A DNA stretch of 46,192 nucleotides from Paludibacteraceae bacterium (GTDB lineage Bacteria > Bacteroidota > Bacteroidia > Bacteroidales > Paludibacteraceae). The stretch lies in assembly GCA_024399535.1 (NCBI GenBank), contig JAKSNU010000005.1, positions 1-46,192 of the forward strand, in the 5' to 3' direction. The first letter of the stretch is position 1, and each line of letters starts with the position of its first letter. Below, piece by piece: positions 28,813 through 35,266 of the stretch. A program made the position numbers and the translations under genes. The notes beneath the pieces were generated by a model that worked only from the letters and a program-made list of their open reading frames with translations, did no database searches and had not been told where the DNA came from.

Positions 28813-29693
28813 CTTTTCAGTTCGTCAATCACCTTTATCAGGTACTGTCCGTATTGGTTCTTGAGCATTGGTTTTGCTATCTCGCACATTTTCTCTTCGG
28901 ATATCCAGCCGTTTCTGTAGGCTATTCCTTCGAGACATGCTATCTTCAGCCCTTGGCGTTTTTCGATTACTTCAACGAAAGTCGATGCCTCTGCCAACGA
29001 GTCGTGCGTTCCTGTGTCGAGCCATGCGAATCCTCTTCCTAATGTCTGGACCTTCAGTTCTTTATCCTGAAGGAACCATTGGTTGACGGTTGTTATCTCG
29101 TATTCTCCACGGGCTGACGGTTTGATGCGTGAAGCAACGTCCACCACCTTGTTAGGGTAGAAATATAGTCCTACCACTGCATAGTTGCTTTTGGGGTTGG
29201 CAGGTTTCTCTTCTATGCTGAGGCAGTTTCCCTGTTTGTCGAATTCTGCCACTCCGTATCGTTCCGGGTCGTTCACCCAGTATCCGAATACGGTCGCTTT
29301 CTTCTCCTCTTCTGCTGCACGGACAGCCTCTTTCAGCATACCCGAAAAACCCGAACCATAGAATATGTTGTCGCCCAGCACCAAGCATGCACTATCCTCT
29401 CCGATGAACTCCCGTCCGATGGTGAAAGCCTGAGCCAATCCGTCAGGACTTGGTTGTTCTGCATATTCGAGATTGATTCCGTAGTCCGACCCGTCACCCA
29501 ACAGACGTTTGAATCCTGGCAGGTCGTATGGTGTCGAGATTAGCAGGATATCCCTTATTCCGGCGAGCATCAAAACGCTTATCGGATAATAAACCATCGG
29601 TTTGTCGTATATTGGCAGCAATTGTTTGCTGACTCCTTTGGTGATAGGGTAGAGGCGTGTTCCTGAACCTCCGGCGAGAACTATTCCTTTCAT
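28809..29693 (-). CDS. rfbA: Glucose-1-phosphate thymidylyltransferase
   Basis: A 294-residue nucleotidyltransferase that makes dTDP-glucose from dTTP and glucose-1-phosphate. The signature [26 protein letters not shown] is at the N-terminus, followed by [20 protein letters not shown] and [13 protein letters not shown]. Length and motifs are those of RmlA/RfbA. The frame is open 16 codons upstream through a repeat element, but ATG 29693 begins the conserved domain. Between it and rfbB lie 118 bases containing copy A of the palindromic repeat (29694-29770). Confidence 0.96.
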   Translation of the reverse strand: MKGIVLAGGSGTRLYPITKGVSKQLLPIYDKPMVYYPISVLMLAGIRDILLISTPYDLPGFKRLLGDGSDYGINLEYAEQPSPDGLAQAFTIGREFIGEDSACLVLGDNIFYGSGFSGMLKEAVRAAEEEKKATVFGYWVNDPERYGVAEFDKQGNCLSIEEKPANPKSNYAVVGLYFYPNKVVDVASRIKPSARGEYEITTVNQWFLQDKELKVQTLGRGFAWLDTGTHDSLAEASTFVEVIEKRQGLKIACLEGIAYRNGWISEEKMCEIAKPMLKNQYGQYLIKVIDELKR

Positions 29694-29770
29694 AAAATCT
29701 GCGATTTTAAAGATTTTCATCCTCACCTCAGCATAGCTCAAGCAAGCTGGCTCTGCATTCGGTTCGTCGA
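29694..29770 (-). repeat. Interspersed palindromic element, copy A (upstream of rfbA)
   Basis: Read on the minus strand, this 77-base stretch runs from CGACGAAC to the rfbA start and contains GCTTGCTTGAGC, then GAGGATGAAAATC and a terminal hairpin (AAAATCT / AGATTTT). It aligns with the 80-base insertion at 43173-43252 in order and spacing: CGACGAAC, TGCA, GCC, GCTTGCTTGAGC, TGC, GAG, GAGGA, GAAAA, closing hairpin. The remaining 41 bases to the rfbB stop are AT-rich with no recognised feature. Confidence 0.7.
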
Positions 29771-29811
29771 AAATTCATATATTGCTAATTAGTTAACTGT
29801 TAATTTTTCTT

Positions 29812-30945
29812 TCATCTATCTTTGTACATACCTTCGTAGTATTTGAGATAATCCCCACTCGTCACATTGTCCATCCACTCCTGGTTGTCGAGATACCATT
29901 TCACGGTCTTTTCGATTCCCTCTTCGAATTGCAGCGAAGGTTCCCAACCGAGTTCCCTCTGCAGCTTCGATGAATCTATTGCGTAGCGGAGGTCGTGACC
30001 TGCACGGTCCGTAACGTATGTTATAAGGTCCATGTCTTCACCCTCTTTGCGTCCGAGCAGTCTATCCACAGTCTTGATGAGCACCTTGATGATGTCGATG
30101 TTTTTCCATTCGTTGAATCCACCGATGTTGTAGGTGTCGGCTATGTTTCCCTTATGGAATATCAGGTCTATGGCGCGGGCATGGTCTTCGACGAACAGCC
30201 AGTCGCGTACGTTCTCGCCCTTTCCATATACAGGCAATGCTTTGCGATGACGTATATTGTTGATGAACAGCGGAATCAGCTTCTCTGGGAACTGGTATGG
30301 ACCATAGTTGTTCGAGCAGTTTGTCACGATTGTAGGCATTTCGTATGTGTCGTGGAAAGCTCTCACGAAATGGTCTGACGAAGCCTTTGATGCTGAATAA
30401 GGGCTGTGAGGCATGTATTTTAAGTCCTCGGTGAAGAATTCTGTTCCATAAGCGAGGTGGTGTTCGCCCGATGATGCTTTGGTTGTGAACGGAGGTTCCA
30501 CACCCTCTGGGTTGGTCATTTCCAATGCGCCATACACCTCGTCGGTCGAGATATGGTAAAATCTCTTCCCTTCGTATTTTTCAGGGAGCGATTCCCAATA
30601 TAACTTGGCAGCTTGCAGCATCGAAAGCGTACCCATCACGTTTGTGCGAGCGAAGGTGAATGGGTCCTTTATCGAGCGATCCACGTGACTTTCGGCAGCT
30701 AAATGTATCACTCCGTCAATGCTCTTTTCCTGCATCAATTTGTAGATAGTGTCGAAATCACAGATGTCAGCCTTGACGAAAGTGTAGTTTGGCTTGCTCT
30801 CGATGTCCTTTAGGTTGGCGAGATTTCCAGCGTATGTCAACTTGTCCACGTTGTAGATGTGGTACTCTGGATACTTGTTTACAAATAATCTAACTACGTG
30901 ACTGCCAATGAATCCGGCACCTCCTGTGATGATGATGTTCTTCAT
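29812..30945 (-). CDS. rfbB: dTDP-glucose 4,6-dehydratase
   Basis: A 377-residue extended SDR that converts dTDP-glucose to dTDP-4-keto-6-deoxyglucose. It shows the NAD motif GGAGFIGSHV (8-17), HLAAESHVDRSI, the catalytic TDEVYG, the YSASKASSDH active-site YxxxK, and NNYGPYQFPEKLIP. Length is normal. It is the first gene of the polysaccharide operon. RmlC and RmlD do not follow, so the product may feed an aminotransferase rather than rhamnose synthesis. Confidence 0.97.
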   Translation of the reverse strand: MKNIIITGGAGFIGSHVVRLFVNKYPEYHIYNVDKLTYAGNLANLKDIESKPNYTFVKADICDFDTIYKLMQEKSIDGVIHLAAESHVDRSIKDPFTFARTNVMGTLSMLQAAKLYWESLPEKYEGKRFYHISTDEVYGALEMTNPEGVEPPFTTKASSGEHHLAYGTEFFTEDLKYMPHSPYSASKASSDHFVRAFHDTYEMPTIVTNCSNNYGPYQFPEKLIPLFINNIRHRKALPVYGKGENVRDWLFVEDHARAIDLIFHKGNIADTYNIGGFNEWKNIDIIKVLIKTVDRLLGRKEGEDMDLITYVTDRAGHDLRYAIDSSKLQRELGWEPSLQFEEGIEKTVKWYLDNQEWMDNVTSGDYLKYYEGMYKDR

Positions 30946-30983
30946 ATTGTTTTATGTTTTGTTTTGACGACATTAATGCGGCT

Positions 30984-30992
30984 GCAAAGTTA
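30984..30992 (-). promoter_or_regulatory. -7 box of the polysaccharide operon promoter
   Basis: The minus strand reads TAACTTTGC about 40-48 bases before the rfbB start, a perfect Bacteroidota -7 box. No strong -33 TTTG is seen. I see no upxY-like antiterminator gene or invertible repeat around it. Confidence 0.65.
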
Positions 30993-31027
30993 CAAATTAT
31001 TTCTGATATAAAATCATTTTTTAGGCA

Positions 31028-31057
31028 CAAAAAAAGCCGCACATTTCTGCACGGCTT
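31028..31057 (-). terminator. Terminator for minus-strand transcripts entering from the island
   Basis: The minus strand has AAGCCGTGC and GTGCGGCTT around a short AT loop, followed by a T-run (A-run on the plus strand). It lies just downstream of the aminotransferase remnant and upstream of the rfbB promoter, so it insulates the polysaccharide operon from the island. Confidence 0.75.
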
Positions 31058-31060
31058 AAC

Positions 31061-31088
31061 CTCTCAGCTCTAAGCTCTCAGCTCTAAA
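31061..31088. repeat. 14-base tandem repeat, two units
   Basis: CTCTCAGCTCTAAG is followed directly by CTCTCAGCTCTAAA and a partial third unit. It lies just beyond the 3' end of the aminotransferase remnant. Function unknown. Confidence 0.7.
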
Positions 31089-31095
31089 CTCAAAA

Positions 31096-31257
31096 CTACT
31101 CCATTGCTCTCTTGATGCACTCTACGATATATGCCACATCCTCATCGCTCACGCATGGACCCGAAGGAAGGCACATGCCCACTTTGAAGAGATCTGTTTC
31201 GACCTCGCAGGTATAGACATCAAAACCAGCATACACCGGCTGCTTGTGCATAGGTTT
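31096..31257 (-). pseudogene. 3' remnant of a DegT-family aminotransferase, copy B
   Basis: The last 53 codons of a DegT/DnrJ/EryC1 aminotransferase remain, starting at KPMHKQPVYAGFDVYT and ending with GMCLPSGPCVSDEDVAYIVECIKRAM. In intact members KPMH directly follows ARPLW; here the upstream part is replaced by 33 bases of the palindromic element (31258-31290) and unrelated sequence. The PLP lysine and most of the protein are missing, so it cannot be active. It is about 85 percent identical by eye at DNA level to the corresponding end at 43008-43172. The two copies flank a 12-kb accessory island. Confidence 0.85.
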
Positions 31258-31290
31258 AAGATGCTTCGCGGCTTTTCCTCCTCCTCGCTC
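31258..31290 (-). repeat. Palindromic element remnant, copy B
   Basis: 33 bases match positions 43173-43205 with two differences (31/33 by eye) and join the aminotransferase remnant at exactly the same codon (before KPMH). Only the gene-proximal end of the element remains, including GAGGAGGAGGAAAAG; the closing hairpin has two changed bases. Confidence 0.8.
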
Positions 31291-31324
31291 ATATGAGCCA
31301 GACACAGGTAAATTCTTTTGGAAC

Positions 31325-31351
31325 GAACCAGTCAAAATTTTTGACCAGTTC
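31325..31351. repeat. 27-base palindrome between antitoxin gene and aminotransferase remnant
   Basis: Two 13-base arms (GAACTGGTCAAAA / TTTTGACTGGTTC on the minus strand, with two G-T wobbles) surround a single A. It lies 33 bases beyond the antitoxin stop. It could end the toxin-antitoxin transcript, though no T-run follows, or be a protein-binding site. Confidence 0.6.
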
Positions 31352-31383
31352 CCGTAATGAGTACAATAAAATTTAAATGATTA

Positions 31384-31722
31384 TCACTTAGTCACAAAAG
31401 ATATCTCCTCGGCAACTATCGACAAATGTTCTTCCTTGGGCAAGGCATATCCCAGAGGGCAAGTTTGAATGATGGGGTGACCGAAGAAACTGGAAAGCAT
31501 AGCGAGCGTGCGTATCGTGAAGTTATGCTGTCCGCTGAGCCATTTTGTCACTTCACTCGGTTTCTTGCCCAAAGCATCAGCAAACTGCTTCTTTGTCAGT
31601 CCTTTTTCGCGCATAAGGGCATCTATCTCCTTGGCAATGGCAAAGGAAAGGTCAATCTCCATCGAGATATCCTGAGGCACGCTGGAGAGCATCTGCTGGA
31701 ACTTATCGTTTATCGTTTTCAT
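31384..31722 (-). CDS. XRE-type antitoxin (HigA-like)
   Basis: A 112-residue protein with a helix-turn-helix of the Cro/C1 type at about 37-80 (LMREKGLTKKQFADALGKKPSEVTKWLSGQHNFTIRTLAML). The flanks are helical. It lies 2 bases after the toxin-like gene, so the pair is co-transcribed with toxin first, the HigBA order. It should neutralise the toxin and repress their promoter at 32273. Confidence 0.82.
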   Translation of the reverse strand: MKTINDKFQQMLSSVPQDISMEIDLSFAIAKEIDALMREKGLTKKQFADALGKKPSEVTKWLSGQHNFTIRTLAMLSSFFGHPIIQTCPLGYALPKEEHLSIVAEEISFVTK

Positions 31723-31724
31723 CG

Positions 31725-32231
31725 CTATTCGTTGTTAGAAGTTTTGCTTTCCTTGTCTGAGGTATTCTGATTTTCACCCTTGATTTCTATGGTCTTCTCT
31801 GTGATGGTGACAAATCCCTTCTTTTGTCCCTCTTTAAGGAGTTTCTCAAAATTCTGAAGGGTTATGACATACCCCCTGAGACTATCATCCACATTGTAGG
31901 TGCGCGTGTTCTTCACCCCACCATTACCCAGGATAAGTATCTTGTCCGACAACCTGAGGCAATAGAGACGGAGTTTCGAGCTGACGACAGGAAGAGCCAC
32001 AACGTGATCCGACATCTTTCCTTCGGGACGGAACAAGCGTTCAAAAGCACCATCCTTTGCTATCTTGTTGATGAAAGCAACAATACGCATCAGATCCGGA
32101 TTATATACCGCATCATCCTTGAACTTGTTATAGAAACGCTCAAATTCAGTTTCATTCTCACCCTCGAACTGAAGAGTATAAATAGTACAGTTATCAGTTT
32201 CGTTTACAAGTACAAGATCTATTTCGCTCAT
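31725..32231 (-). CDS. Candidate HigB/RelE-superfamily toxin
   Basis: A 168-residue protein whose middle (VVSSKLRLYCLRLSDKILILGNGGVKNTRTYN, about 80-115) resembles the beta-sheet core of HigB/RelE mRNA interferases and related phage-derived proteins, with conserved Arg and Tyr. An acidic N-terminal part and a charged, disordered tail (GENQNTSDKESKTSNNE) frame it. It is longer than classical HigB (about 100). The assignment rests on this motif and on the adjacent XRE gene; enzymatic activity is inference. Confidence 0.62.
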   Translation of the reverse strand: MSEIDLVLVNETDNCTIYTLQFEGENETEFERFYNKFKDDAVYNPDLMRIVAFINKIAKDGAFERLFRPEGKMSDHVVALPVVSSKLRLYCLRLSDKILILGNGGVKNTRTYNVDDSLRGYVITLQNFEKLLKEGQKKGFVTITEKTIEIKGENQNTSDKESKTSNNE

Positions 32232-32272
32232 TGTGAAGTAATGCTTTTATTGGTTAATATTGAAATTCGGCT

Positions 32273-32281
32273 GCAAAGGTA
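32273..32281 (-). promoter_or_regulatory. -7 box of the toxin-antitoxin promoter
   Basis: The minus strand reads TACCTTTGC, 42-50 bases before the toxin start at 32231. The -33 region is AT-rich without a clear TTTG. The rest of 32282-32400 is AT-rich leader with no gene visible. Confidence 0.6.
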
Positions 32282-32403
32282 CAAATAATATTTCATTTAT
32301 AAGTAAAATACTAATCATTTTAACATTAATTTAACTTTTGAGCCTATGCGCCTTTAGATTAGATTGCCTGCACCGGAACAAATCCGGCACAAATGCCCGA
32401 AAC

Positions 32404-32433
32404 AAAAAAGGCCGTCCCCTTTCAGGAACAGCC
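32404..32433 (-). terminator. Terminator after the DUF6266-like gene
   Basis: On the minus strand GGCTGTTCC and GGGGACGGCC pair (two wobbles) around TGAAA and are followed by six T. It lies about 110 bases downstream of the stop at 32545. A related hairpin with the same CCCTTTCAGGAAC core occurs at 46003-46034. Confidence 0.8.
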
Positions 32434-32544
32434 CAATTCAAAAGTCGTACAGACGCATATCATTGGCGTATGTACGAAGTCTGAGGGTCGGAGGCGAGGG
32501 CGGGATTCCCTCATCCCTCACCTCTCATCCATCATCCTTCATCG

Positions 32545-33885
32545 TCAGAACGTCACTCCGCCGTCTTCGTTCTCAACGCCTCCGCCGGTGTCGCCTCCGC
32601 CTTCATCGCCGGAACCGCTGCCACCGCCAGGGTTTTCGTTTTCGTCATCGTTGCCTCCGCCTCCTTGAGGAGCGTCAGCGGCGAAGATTGCCTGCAGGCT
32701 CAAATCTCCGTTCACGGTCACAGTGCGGGTTGCAGAGGTGTTGTTGTCACTCCACTTCACGAAGTGGAAACCGCTTGCAGCCACAGCCTTCAGCGTTGCC
32801 GAAGCACCGGCATCATACTGACCGCCACCGGTCACAGTACCTGCCCCTGCAGGCGAAACGCTCAGCGAAACCATCTTCTTCACCACCGGATTATCTCCCT
32901 CACCGGAACCAGAGCCGCCAGTGCCCTCACCGTCACCAGAGCCAGAACCCGAGCCCGAGCCGCTTCCAGTCCCGCCGCCAGAAGTCCCGCTTCCCATCGG
33001 CTCCATACCGATGCTGAACTTCGACCCCGGCTTCAGATACACCGCACTCACATTCACGCCGCCATAGCTGTTCGCAGCACCCACCATAGCCTGCGCACTC
33101 TGATACGATGCCAGCAGAGCCGAATCCACATACATAAACTGCGTACTCACACGCACCGCCGAACCATTCGACACATCGTCACGCGAATGCACCCACACGG
33201 CAGCACCGCTCGCAATCGCACGGTCCATCGCCAGACAGCCGTCCACCACCGTGAACCCCAGCGCACTCACCACCTCCAGCAACGGAGTCGTATCGCCCGG
33301 ATTCAGCATCACCTTCGACCCGTAGATTCTCGCACGCGGAATCCCCGTCACAGCATCCGTCGCCTGCTCGCCATAGAAGAAAGTAATCTGGTCACCCTCC
33401 TCCCACTCAGCATTCATCGCCACAACCGCACACGCCAGATCCGCCACCGTGGTCTCCTCGCCAATCACCAGGCTCCCCACAGCAATGTCGCTCACCAGCA
33501 CGCCGCTCGCATCCTTGTGCATCGCCACACTCGGCAGCGTCCCCCTCGTAATCTGATACGGAGCCAGCACACTGCCGCCGTTCAGCCTCACGCTCTTGGG
33601 CACATACACCTTCACCACATTCATATTCGCCTGGACGAACGCATTGAAATCGCTCATCTTCCCGTTCAGCCCCTCAAAACCTCTCTTCAGAGTCTTGTTG
33701 AACTGACCATACACAGCAGCCAGATTCCCCAACTGCGTCCTCACCTGCATCTGCGCCTCACTTCTCTGCGGCACATTCGCCTTCACCGGTGCCTCATACA
33801 CCACCGTACCATACTTGGTCTGTCTGTAAATCAACTGACCCACCTTGCCGCTCAACTGAGAGGCAACACCATTCACTTTTGCCAT
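32545..33885 (-). CDS. DUF6266-like protein with InlB-type repeat and Gly/Ser linkers
   Basis: A 446-residue protein. The N-terminal 280 residues (GVASQLSGKVGQLIYRQTKYGTVVYE, then QRSEAQMQVRTQLGNLAAVYGQF) resemble the Bacteroidota DUF6266 family of unknown function. A long Gly/Ser/Glu linker (about 298-335) leads to one beta-grasp repeat of the InlB/Listeria-Bacteroides type (SLSVSPAGAGTVTGGGQYDAG...FVKWSDNN, about 340-405), then an acidic Gly-rich tail. There is no signal peptide. A perfect AGGAGGA lies 7 bases before the ATG. It is the last gene of the lysis-cassette operon. A role as a fibre-like or adhesive product is possible but unproven. Confidence 0.72.
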   Translation of the reverse strand: MAKVNGVASQLSGKVGQLIYRQTKYGTVVYEAPVKANVPQRSEAQMQVRTQLGNLAAVYGQFNKTLKRGFEGLNGKMSDFNAFVQANMNVVKVYVPKSVRLNGGSVLAPYQITRGTLPSVAMHKDASGVLVSDIAVGSLVIGEETTVADLACAVVAMNAEWEEGDQITFFYGEQATDAVTGIPRARIYGSKVMLNPGDTTPLLEVVSALGFTVVDGCLAMDRAIASGAAVWVHSRDDVSNGSAVRVSTQFMYVDSALLASYQSAQAMVGAANSYGGVNVSAVYLKPGSKFSIGMEPMGSGTSGGGTGSGSGSGSGSGDGEGTGGSGSGEGDNPVVKKMVSLSVSPAGAGTVTGGGQYDAGASATLKAVAASGFHFVKWSDNNTSATRTVTVNGDLSLQAIFAADAPQGGGGNDDENENPGGGSGSGDEGGGDTGGGVENEDGGVTF

Positions 33886-33892
33886 AATGCAA

Positions 33893-33899
33893 TCCTCCT
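33893..33899 (-). promoter_or_regulatory. Shine-Dalgarno site of the DUF6266-like gene
   Basis: AGGAGGA on the minus strand, 7 bases from the ATG. One of four identical sites in this operon; strong SD sites are unusual in Bacteroidota. Confidence 0.85.
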
Positions 33900-34401
33900 A
33901 AACTTTAAAAAAGTTAAATATTTTTATTACTATCAACAGTACTGTTATACTCACAATAATCCAGAACACCCTCTTCAACGCCTGCACCACAGGGGACGCC
34001 CGAGCGGTTCCTGAGCCTGCTGGAGAACCAGTAAACTCCTTCACCGAAGTCGAGTCACTCCGCTGCACATACACAGTATCCCGAACCACTCTCACCTTTT
34101 CTTTCTTCCGTCTTACATCTGACATCGAGCGTGCTCTGGTCCTATCAGTAACGGTACTCACCTTCACCGTGTCAGGCGGATCCAATGGGTCCTGAGCCTG
34201 TTTGAGGAGCACCGTCACCGTAGTCACCTCTTTCAATGTATCACGGAACTCTACCACAACCGAGTCCCTTGCTTCCGTGATTCTTTCTTCTGCCACACGC
34301 GATTCCACGCTCTCGCTAGTCGCCGTCCTGCTTACTGCGCAGCCCGTCAACCACAGGGCAGTTAGCCCTATGAGGGCAGGTGTCAATCTTTTGAATGGCA
34401 T
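33898..34401 (-). CDS. Lipoprotein of the lysis cassette (outer-spanin-like candidate)
   Basis: A 167-residue protein with a lipoprotein signal peptide (FKRLTPALIGLTALWLTGC, Cys21), a charged Ser/Thr/Arg/Val-rich middle (about 25-130) and a C-terminal hydrophobic segment (RVFWIIVSITVLLIVIKIFNFF). Its first 86 bases overlap the end of the preceding membrane/coiled-coil gene in another frame. This recalls the nested Rz/Rz1 spanin genes of phages, where the outer spanin is a lipoprotein. The C-terminal TM segment is not typical of Rz1, so the call is tentative. It ends 12 bases before the next ATG. Confidence 0.6.
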   Translation of the reverse strand: MPFKRLTPALIGLTALWLTGCAVSRTATSESVESRVAEERITEARDSVVVEFRDTLKEVTTVTVLLKQAQDPLDPPDTVKVSTVTDRTRARSMSDVRRKKEKVRVVRDTVYVQRSDSTSVKEFTGSPAGSGTARASPVVQALKRVFWIIVSITVLLIVIKIFNFFKV

Positions 34402-34639
34402 ACCTCAGTTCTGTGATTTCCTGGCGTAGTTCACCCACCTCGCGCTGCAAGGGTTCAGCTATGTAGGTGCGCCATTCGCTCACGTAATCCTTACTCAAGT
34501 TCATGTCTTTCTGCCGATTGTCGGCCATCAGACTCTCAATCTCCTGACGATGTTTACGGCGATCGAAGAACCACCCAAACCCGCCCAACAGAGTCATCAC
34601 TCCCAGGATGATTTCTGTCCAGTTAATACCTGTCACCAT
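34316..34639 (-). CDS. Membrane/coiled-coil protein (holin- or inner-spanin-like)
   Basis: A 107-residue protein with one N-terminal TM helix (WTEIILGVMTLLGGFGWFF) followed by a charged coiled coil (KHRQEIESLMADNRQKDMNLSKDYVSEW...LQREVGELRQEITELRYAIQKI). This is the layout of phage inner spanins (Rz) or of small holin-like proteins. The tail has CPHRANCPV, a possible metal or disulfide motif. AGGAGGA lies 7 bases before its start. It is placed between the endolysin-like gene and the lipoprotein gene. Confidence 0.6.
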   Translation of the reverse strand: MVTGINWTEIILGVMTLLGGFGWFFDRRKHRQEIESLMADNRQKDMNLSKDYVSEWRTYIAEPLQREVGELRQEITELRYAIQKIDTCPHRANCPVVDGLRSKQDGD

Positions 34640-34646
34640 GTTCTTA

Positions 34647-34653
34647 TCCTCCT
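34647..34653 (-). promoter_or_regulatory. Shine-Dalgarno site of the membrane/coiled-coil gene
   Basis: AGGAGGA on the minus strand, 7 bases from the ATG at 34639. Confidence 0.85.
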
Positions 34654-34659
34654 ATACAT

Positions 34660-35022
34660 TTATTTGTTAAACTTCATTTTCCGATTCACTCCGTTCCGTT
34701 TCCACGATACGTGAAGGAACGTTTCATAGTCTATCAACTGGTCGTAGCGGCCATTGTCGATAATAATCTGCTTGAGCCGTCGGATATCGTCGCAGCGTAT
34801 ATCTGCCGCCTCACCCTTAATGTGCTGGCTGTTGGCCGCGCCGCCCACTTCCGCATTATGCCTCGGGCAGCGGTAGCCGCTGTTGACCGACACCGGCCCG
34901 CCAAATGCTTGACGAGCTGGATCCAGTACATTATCCACCAAGGCCTCTATATTCGCCCTGACCAAAGGCGGGAGTCCGCCGCAACAACGGCAGCGGAACT
35001 CCTCAAATTTGAAATGTTTCAT
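34660..35022 (-). CDS. M15-type D-Ala-D-Ala peptidase, phage-endolysin-like
   Basis: A 120-residue zinc peptidase of the M15A group (VanY/DD-carboxypeptidase fold, as in small phage endolysins). It has VNSGYRCPRHNAEVGGAANSQH with metal His67, GEAADI with metal Asp74, and the last metal His104 in FLHVSW. The N-terminus (FRCRCCGGLPP) is typical of the phage versions. There is no signal peptide, so it would need a holin or spanin partner to reach peptidoglycan, and candidate partners follow directly. AGGAGGA precedes the ATG by 7 bases. Confidence 0.88.
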   Translation of the reverse strand: MKHFKFEEFRCRCCGGLPPLVRANIEALVDNVLDPARQAFGGPVSVNSGYRCPRHNAEVGGAANSQHIKGEAADIRCDDIRRLKQIIIDNGRYDQLIDYETFLHVSWKRNGVNRKMKFNK

Positions 35023-35029
35023 CTTTTCA

Positions 35030-35036
35030 TCCTCCT
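35030..35036 (-). promoter_or_regulatory. Shine-Dalgarno site of the M15 endolysin gene
   Basis: AGGAGGA on the minus strand, 7 bases from the ATG at 35022. Confidence 0.85.
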
Positions 35037-35070
35037 TTCACTCATATTAGAAGCGAAATTCCGCCCTCTT

Positions 35071-35247
35071 TTAGTCATCGGGACGGAACTTCTTCTCCTT
35101 TTCTGCCTTGACGCGTTTCTTCGTTTCAGCCAAATGTTGTTTCATTCTTACTCTGAATTCCTCCAGCGAGCTACCGGTCAATCGTTTATACTCGTCATTG
35201 CTCACCATGTTGGCCTCCAAGAGGAGGTATTTATCTAACAGGTTCAT
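35071..35247 (-). CDS. Small charged helical protein, 58 residues
   Basis: An intact 58-codon frame from ATG 35247 to TAA 35071. It begins MNLLDKYLLLEANMVSNDEYKRLTG, continues as a basic/acidic helix (SLEEFRVRMKQHLAETKKRVKAEKEKKF) and ends RPDD. It lies between the regulator-like gene and the endolysin gene on the same strand with 19- and 48-base gaps. I see no SD site before it. Function unknown; a small DNA- or protein-binding helix is possible. Confidence 0.6.
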   Translation of the reverse strand: MNLLDKYLLLEANMVSNDEYKRLTGSSLEEFRVRMKQHLAETKKRVKAEKEKKFRPDD

Positions 35248-35266
35248 AAGCTATATAATTTGGAAA

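Noticed and set aside
29694-29741. Upstream extension of rfbA by 16 codons
   Set aside because: The extra codons lie in the palindromic element and precede the conserved N-terminal [10 protein letters not shown] of the family.
31061-31088. Possible start of a CRISPR array (two 14-base repeats)
   Set aside because: The units are directly adjacent with no spacers and there are no cas genes in the window.
32665-34014. A 449-codon open frame on the plus strand opposite the DUF6266-like gene
   Set aside because: Its protein is rich in His, Arg and Thr with no domain, it lies antisense to a gene with a good Shine-Dalgarno site and a recognised domain, and it results from the GC-rich codons of that gene.
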